A stretch of 64,000 nt of DNA from an uncultured Spirochaetales bacterium (GTDB lineage Bacteria; Spirochaetota; Spirochaetia; Sphaerochaetales; Sphaerochaetaceae), in the NCBI GenBank assembly GCA_944388965.1, contig CALXKL010000008.1, forward strand, positions 1-64,000, given 5' to 3'. Shown piece by piece: positions 62,443 through 64,000 of the stretch. A model generated the notes under the pieces. That model made no database searches. It was not told the origin of the DNA and worked only from the letters and a program-made list of their open reading frames with translations. The stretch's first letter is position 1. Every line of letters starts with the position of its first letter. The translations under genes were made by a program, and so were the position numbers.

Positions 62443-62781
62443 ATGAAGATGGTTTTCGCGATCATAAGCAAGTCGGATGAGGACATCACGGTCACGGCCT
62501 TGAACGAGGCCGGGTTCTTCGCGACCAAGCTCAGCTCGACCGGGGGGTTCCTGAAGAAGACCAACACGTCCATCATCGTCGGAACCGATGATGACAAGGT
62601 GCCGCAGGTCCTCGACATACTCAGACGCTATGCGGGAAAGAGGATAGACGAGATGCCTTACGTCGCTCCTTCGATGTCGCGCCCGTCGGCCGGCGTCGGA
62701 GCGCCTTACGTGACGGTGCCGACCAGTGCCGGCGGAGCCACCGTGTTCGTGCTGGACGTCTCGGCGTTCGAGAAGTTCTGA
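62443..62781 (+). CDS. Cyclic di-AMP receptor, DarA/PstA-like (PII-like)
   Basis: The 112-residue protein belongs to the DarA/PstA family (DUF970). MKMVFAIISKSDEDITVTALNEAGFFATKLSSTGGFL has the PII-like strand-helix pattern with the ligand loop TGGFLKKTNTSIIVG, and a VPTSAGGATVFVLDV close. PstA trimers bind cyclic di-AMP between subunits. Located after an antiporter with an RCK_C domain, it hints at K+ homeostasis under this nucleotide. Confidence 0.88.
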   Translation: MKMVFAIISKSDEDITVTALNEAGFFATKLSSTGGFLKKTNTSIIVGTDDDKVPQVLDILRRYAGKRIDEMPYVAPSMSRPSAGVGAPYVTVPTSAGGATVFVLDVSAFEKF

Positions 62782-62799
62782 TTCAGACCGTCTGTATGC

Positions 62800-62840
62800 A
62801 CAAATCCCCCGAGGATCGCTCCCTGGGGGATTTGTGTCTT
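62800..62840. terminator. Bidirectional terminator between converging genes
   Basis: ACAAATCCCCC / GGGGGATTTGT arms (62800-62810 and 62825-62835) between the c-di-AMP receptor and the convergent dehydrogenase gene. Confidence 0.75.
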
Positions 62841-62862
62841 CATCGGTATATCGGTATAGGAG

Positions 62863-64000
62863 CTAGGCGTTCACTACGTCATGTATCGTGGCGCGTACGC
62901 ATCCCTTTCCAGCAACCATCCTGGTGAAATCCTCGACCACGGTGCCGAACAGCGGCGTCGCCGTCACGTCGAGACCGAAGATCTTCTCGTTCGACAGCAG
63001 CGGTCTGAGGCGCTGTGTGAAGTCGCCCTTCGAGCCCAGCGTGATTCCAGAGAGCATCGGTTGCAGGGTATCGGTCATCGGGTCCGGACTGAGCGTGAAG
63101 GCCTCTCCTTCGTCGTCCACGGCCAGCAGATAGCGCAGATACATCGCGTACACGAGTGGTACGACCCTGAGGCTTGTGACGTCCAGCTTGTCGGATGCAA
63201 GATAGCTCTTGATCGTCTCGCCGAAGCGGATGGACAGTTTCTGGCTGGTGTCTGTCGCAATGCGCTGCGGGGTATCGGGCATGAACGGGTTGGGGATCCT
63301 CTTGTGGATGACCTCGTCGATGAAGGCCCTGGGATCGATGATGCCCGGGTCCGTGACCACCGGCAGGCCCTCCCTGTAGCCGAGTATGTCGACCATCTTC
63401 CTGAGGTCCTCGTCCTGCATCTCCCTGCTGATCAGCGTGTATCCCAGCAGACAGCCGGAGAGCGCCAGTGCAGTGTGGAGGGGATTGAGACAGGTCGTGA
63501 CCTTCATCCTCTCGACCTTGTCGACGGTCTGTCTGTCGCAGAAGTACACGCCAGCCTCCTCGAGGGCCGGACGTCCGGCGGGGAACCTGTCCTCTATGAC
63601 GAGGTATTCCGCCTCCTCCGCATTGACGAAGGGTGCGATGTATGTGTGCTTCGCCGTGACGATGGGCTCGCTGTCCTCGAAGCCGTCCTTCTCGAGCATC
63701 TGCCTGACGCTCTCGTCAGGGCGCGGTGTGATCTTGTCGATCATGGATATCGGGAAGCTGACACGCTTCTCGTCGCCGATGTACTCGAGGAAGGCCTTGT
63801 CTGCAGATCCGTTGTCGACATACGCCTTGGCGATGGTCTCGATGGCCGCCTTGAGCTTGTCTCCGTTGTGCGAGCAGTTGTCCATGGAGACCAGGGCGAT
63901 CGGGTATGCTCCCTTCTGCCACCTGAGATACATCAGGTATGTGAGGTTGCACAGGAAGACGGATGCCTGGTCGATGGGCCTGGCGAAGTCCGCGACGTAG
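62863..64000 (-). CDS. Mannitol dehydrogenase family protein / fructuronate reductase (partial)
   Basis: The 3' part of a polyol/hexuronate dehydrogenase gene; the frame stays open to the right edge, so the N-terminal NAD-binding domain is outside the window. Visible marks are ALVSMDNCSHNGDKLKAA and VERMKVTTCLNPLHTALA with the catalytic Lys and Asn-His region, followed by the helical C-terminal domain. UxuB, MtlD-type and arabinitol enzymes share these; the substrate cannot be fixed from this part. Confidence 0.82.
   Translation of the reverse strand, partial: YVADFARPIDQASVFLCNLTYLMYLRWQKGAYPIALVSMDNCSHNGDKLKAAIETIAKAYVDNGSADKAFLEYIGDEKRVSFPISMIDKITPRPDESVRQMLEKDGFEDSEPIVTAKHTYIAPFVNAEEAEYLVIEDRFPAGRPALEEAGVYFCDRQTVDKVERMKVTTCLNPLHTALALSGCLLGYTLISREMQDEDLRKMVDILGYREGLPVVTDPGIIDPRAFIDEVIHKRIPNPFMPDTPQRIATDTSQKLSIRFGETIKSYLASDKLDVTSLRVVPLVYAMYLRYLLAVDDEGEAFTLSPDPMTDTLQPMLSGITLGSKGDFTQRLRPLLSNEKIFGLDVTATPLFGTVVEDFTRMVAGKGCVRATIHDVVNA

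Overview
The window looks like a chromosome segment of an anaerobic, probably gut-dwelling spirochaete (Sphaerochaetaceae- or Treponema-like; genus uncertain). This rests on several beta-barrel outer-membrane proteins with spirochaete-style signal peptides, an lptC-lptA-lptB-rpoN-hpf cluster, NfnAB, a Crp/Fnr-ferredoxin redox locus, AmmeMemoRadiSam genes and many DUF4143 ATPase/integrase-type genes. Base composition is mid-50s percent GC except for an AT-rich cassette at about 350-1790. There are no rRNA genes and no CRISPR array. Two tRNA genes are present: Leu-CAG and Phe-GAA.

Region by region. (1) 1-4850 is a mobile-element and defence-gene graveyard: the tail of a serine recombinase, an AT-rich HNH endonuclease gene, broken pieces of an AAA_15-type ATPase on both strands with a broken TOPRIM-like partner, phage-type fragments, and an IS3-family element that has lost the last catalytic residue of its transposase. 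(2) 4856-14368 is a surface-polysaccharide island: two tandem O-antigen ligase/polymerase-like membrane proteins, a nonulosonic (sialic-acid-like) acid block made of a NeuB domain protein, a CBS-cupin fusion, a NeuA-HAD phosphatase fusion and a DUF115/MptE-like protein, then three glycosyltransferases. (3) 14414-18570 is housekeeping: a uridine-kinase-like protein, an outer-membrane barrel, and enolase. (4) 19070-27763 carries three paralogous outer-membrane proteins interleaved with two DUF4143 ATPases. The outer two copies are inverted relative to each other, the third is a mosaic of the other two, and only the first has an obvious consensus promoter. (5) 28254-35262 holds a tyrosine recombinase, nagB, and a tightly overlapping minus-strand operon, ymdB-like - rseC-like - lptC - lptA - lptB - rpoN - hpf, for envelope assembly and sigma-54.

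(6) 35372-41695: tRNA-Leu, nfnAB with a PtsN-like EIIA, 5-formyl-THF cyclo-ligase, a dipeptide-type ABC permease pair and an M20 peptidase. (7) 42084-46530: tRNA-Phe, a redox locus around a Crp/Fnr regulator with a palindrome over its own start codon, and an Rnl5-like RNA ligase preceded by a 41-nt palindrome. (8) 46534-53778: a Trk/Ktr potassium channel subunit, the complete AmmeMemoRadiSam trio, a membrane dipeptidase and a UvrA paralogue lacking the UvrB-binding domain. (9) 53866-56321: an IS605-type element (tnpA and tnpB divergent) inserted after the fourth codon of a response-regulator gene whose receiver lacks the phosphoacceptor Asp. (10) 56547-64000: Pit phosphate transporter with its DUF47 partner, a lipoprotein phosphoesterase, an envelope protein, a K+/H+ antiporter with an RCK_C domain, a patatin phospholipase, a DarA/PstA-type c-di-AMP receptor, and the 3' part of a mannitol dehydrogenase/fructuronate reductase gene that runs off the right edge.

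The most unusual regions are the mosaic inverted outer-membrane-protein locus, the IS605-disrupted pseudo-receiver gene, the RNA ligase with its palindromic leader, the YmdB homologue with a degraded metal site, and the layered wreckage at the left edge. All family assignments come from reading motifs by eye; no database search was run.
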